Part shown: positions 63,391 through 64,000 of the stretch, piece after piece
Layout: every line of letters starts with the position of its first letter
Position numbering within the stretch: position 1 is the stretch's first letter
Source of the DNA: CAVRUD01 sp963724285
Lineage (GTDB): Bacteria; Chloroflexota; Chloroflexia; Thermomicrobiales; UBA6265
Assembly (NCBI GenBank): GCA_963724285.1
Contig: CAVRUD010000019.1
Location: forward strand, 62,001-126,000
Reading direction: 5' to 3'
DNA length: 64,000 bases
Notes under the pieces: generated by a model
Seen by the model: the letters and a program-made list of their open reading frames with translations, nothing else
The model's database searches: none
What the model was told of the DNA's origin: nothing
Made by a program: the position numbers and the translations under genes

Positions 63391-63975
63391 TTATTCAAAC
63401 AACGCAGTTACGTCAGCGGACGGGAGGCAGAACCCGGCGCCCAACGACGGGAACGGCGGGGCCAGGTGACCGGCTTCACCGATCTGGACGAATGGGTCGG
63501 CTCTGGCCGGCGAACCCCGGTCGCGTGTTAGGAATGCTTGGGCAAGAGGACGTGGTCGTGCCAGAACAACCACGTGGGGTCTGGGGTGTCTCCAGGACTC
63601 CAGAGAGGCCGCGACTTTAGAGCTTCTATCAAAGCCCCTCGGCGGCGGCGGGCGCCAGGTTGACACCCGGCGCTGAACCGACGAAGCCCCTCCGGGACTG
63701 GGCCGAACGGCGCGGCGCCCGACGGTCTTGATCGGCGCTCTAAGTACCACGGTCGCCCCGGCCATGCCGACGACGACGGTCGTTAGGACGCCGATCACAG
63801 TCTGGCTGCTCTCGGAGTGCTCCGGGGAATCGAACCGGCGCAAGAGCCGATCGCGGACGAACCGATGGATGAGGCGAGCGATGAGCACGACGGCGATTAA
63901 CTCTACGATTCCGACGCCGAGCACGACGAGGCTATCGACAGCATCGGCCAGTTGTTCTTCGAACTCCTCCGTCAT
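63391..63975 (-). CDS. Small membrane protein, C-terminal part overlapped by a dispersed repeat
   Basis: 194 residues as read. Only the first ~80 look genuine: an acidic start (MTEEFEEQLADAVDS), a helix VVLGVGIVELIAVVLIARLI, a basic loop HRFVRDRLLRRFDS and a second helix TVIGVLTTVVVGMAGATVVL. From residue ~77 on the frame runs through the repeat at 63681-63747 and then proline/arginine-rich sequence. The native gene may have ended, or been cut, near this point. The helical pair with a basic loop is reminiscent of the N-terminus of MscS-type or DUF1622 proteins, but this is not certain. Confidence 0.5.
   Translation of the reverse strand: MTEEFEEQLADAVDSLVVLGVGIVELIAVVLIARLIHRFVRDRLLRRFDSPEHSESSQTVIGVLTTVVVGMAGATVVLRAPIKTVGRRAVRPSPGGASSVQRRVSTWRPPPPRGFDRSSKVAASLESWRHPRPHVVVLARPRPLAQAFLTRDRGSPARADPFVQIGEAGHLAPPFPSLGAGFCLPSADVTALFE
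63681..63747 (-). repeat. Dispersed repeat, copy C
   Basis: GAAGCCCCTCCGGGACTG at the left equals the complement of CAGTCCCGGAGGGGCTTC in the block at 23324-23352, and TTGATCGGCGCTCTAAGTA at the right resembles TTGATAGGTGCACTAAGTA of the copy at 57902-57962. It overlaps the C-terminal part of the membrane protein frame. Confidence 0.55.
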
Positions 63976-64000
63976 CGTCGCTTGCCCAATCGATCAGGTG

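Noticed and set aside
62976..63531. Overlapping long frames on both strands upstream of the antiporter
   Set aside because: Arginine/proline/serine-rich, no start signals and no homology recognised; typical of GC-rich noncoding DNA.

Overview
The window is high-GC DNA that looks like a Thermomicrobia/Sphaerobacter-type member of the Chloroflexota. This is an inference from gene content, not from a marker gene: large LuxR-type ATPase regulators, TIGR03560-type flavin/F420 oxidoreductases, sugar ABC systems without their own ATPase, a phosphoketolase/acetate kinase pair, two NirK-like copper proteins, and GTG/TTG starts. There is no rRNA, confident tRNA, complete insertion sequence or CRISPR array.

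Layout. 1-10.6 kb: two large LuxR-type ATPase regulators flank a small membrane protein, an F420-type oxidoreductase, an unusual fusion of an ECF sigma factor to an F1-ATPase beta-like module (4311-5912), a secreted two-domain protein and a small DUF6176-like protein. 11-26.5 kb: two carbohydrate ABC uptake operons. The first is led by a LacI regulator with palindromic AGCGCT sites in its leader, the second ends with a GH130-like glycoside phosphorylase. Between them lie a second F420-type oxidoreductase, a broken acetyltransferase, a BBE-type FAD oxidase and a third large regulator split by a heptanucleotide repeat. 26.9-38.4 kb: small regulators, a cold-shock protein, unknown small proteins, a zinc alcohol dehydrogenase, a tandem Usp, a flavodoxin-like protein, an acyl-CoA transferase/hydrolase, a PAP2-phosphatase/kinase-like fusion and an SH3b-repeat secreted protein. 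38.7-45.2 kb: an OmpR-type two-component pair, a P1B-4 metal ATPase with an excisionase-like HTH protein, and Usp proteins. 45.2-50.6 kb: acetate kinase and phosphoketolase overlap and are followed by a two-part kinase. 50.7-59.7 kb: a redox-copper-nitrogen island on the minus strand (DoxX-like protein, NnrS-like protein, DUF542 protein, two NirK-like proteins, VKOR, DsbA-like protein, Usp, two-domain multicopper oxidase). 60-64 kb: an internally deleted nitroreductase remnant, a PPOX-fold protein, a cupin, an ABM-NhaA fusion antiporter and a membrane protein.

How the parts may work together. The island at 50.7-59.7 kb combines nitrite reductase-like copper proteins with NO-associated families (DUF542, NnrS) and a disulfide pair (VKOR/DsbA). 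Three of its promoters share a 19-nt tandem direct repeat with an 11-bp period, the geometry expected of an OmpR/PhoB-type regulator. The phosphoketolase/acetate kinase pair would yield acetate and ATP from sugar phosphates delivered by the uptake systems.

Caution. About ten otherwise conserved genes are interrupted by one or more single-base shifts (near 7.77, 16.7-16.9, 18.80, 21.63, 33.82, 34.88, 36.10, 41.22, 46.83 and 55.47 kb). Either this stretch is decaying or, more likely, the assembly carries indel errors. The sigma-F1 fusion is read through in one uninterrupted frame.
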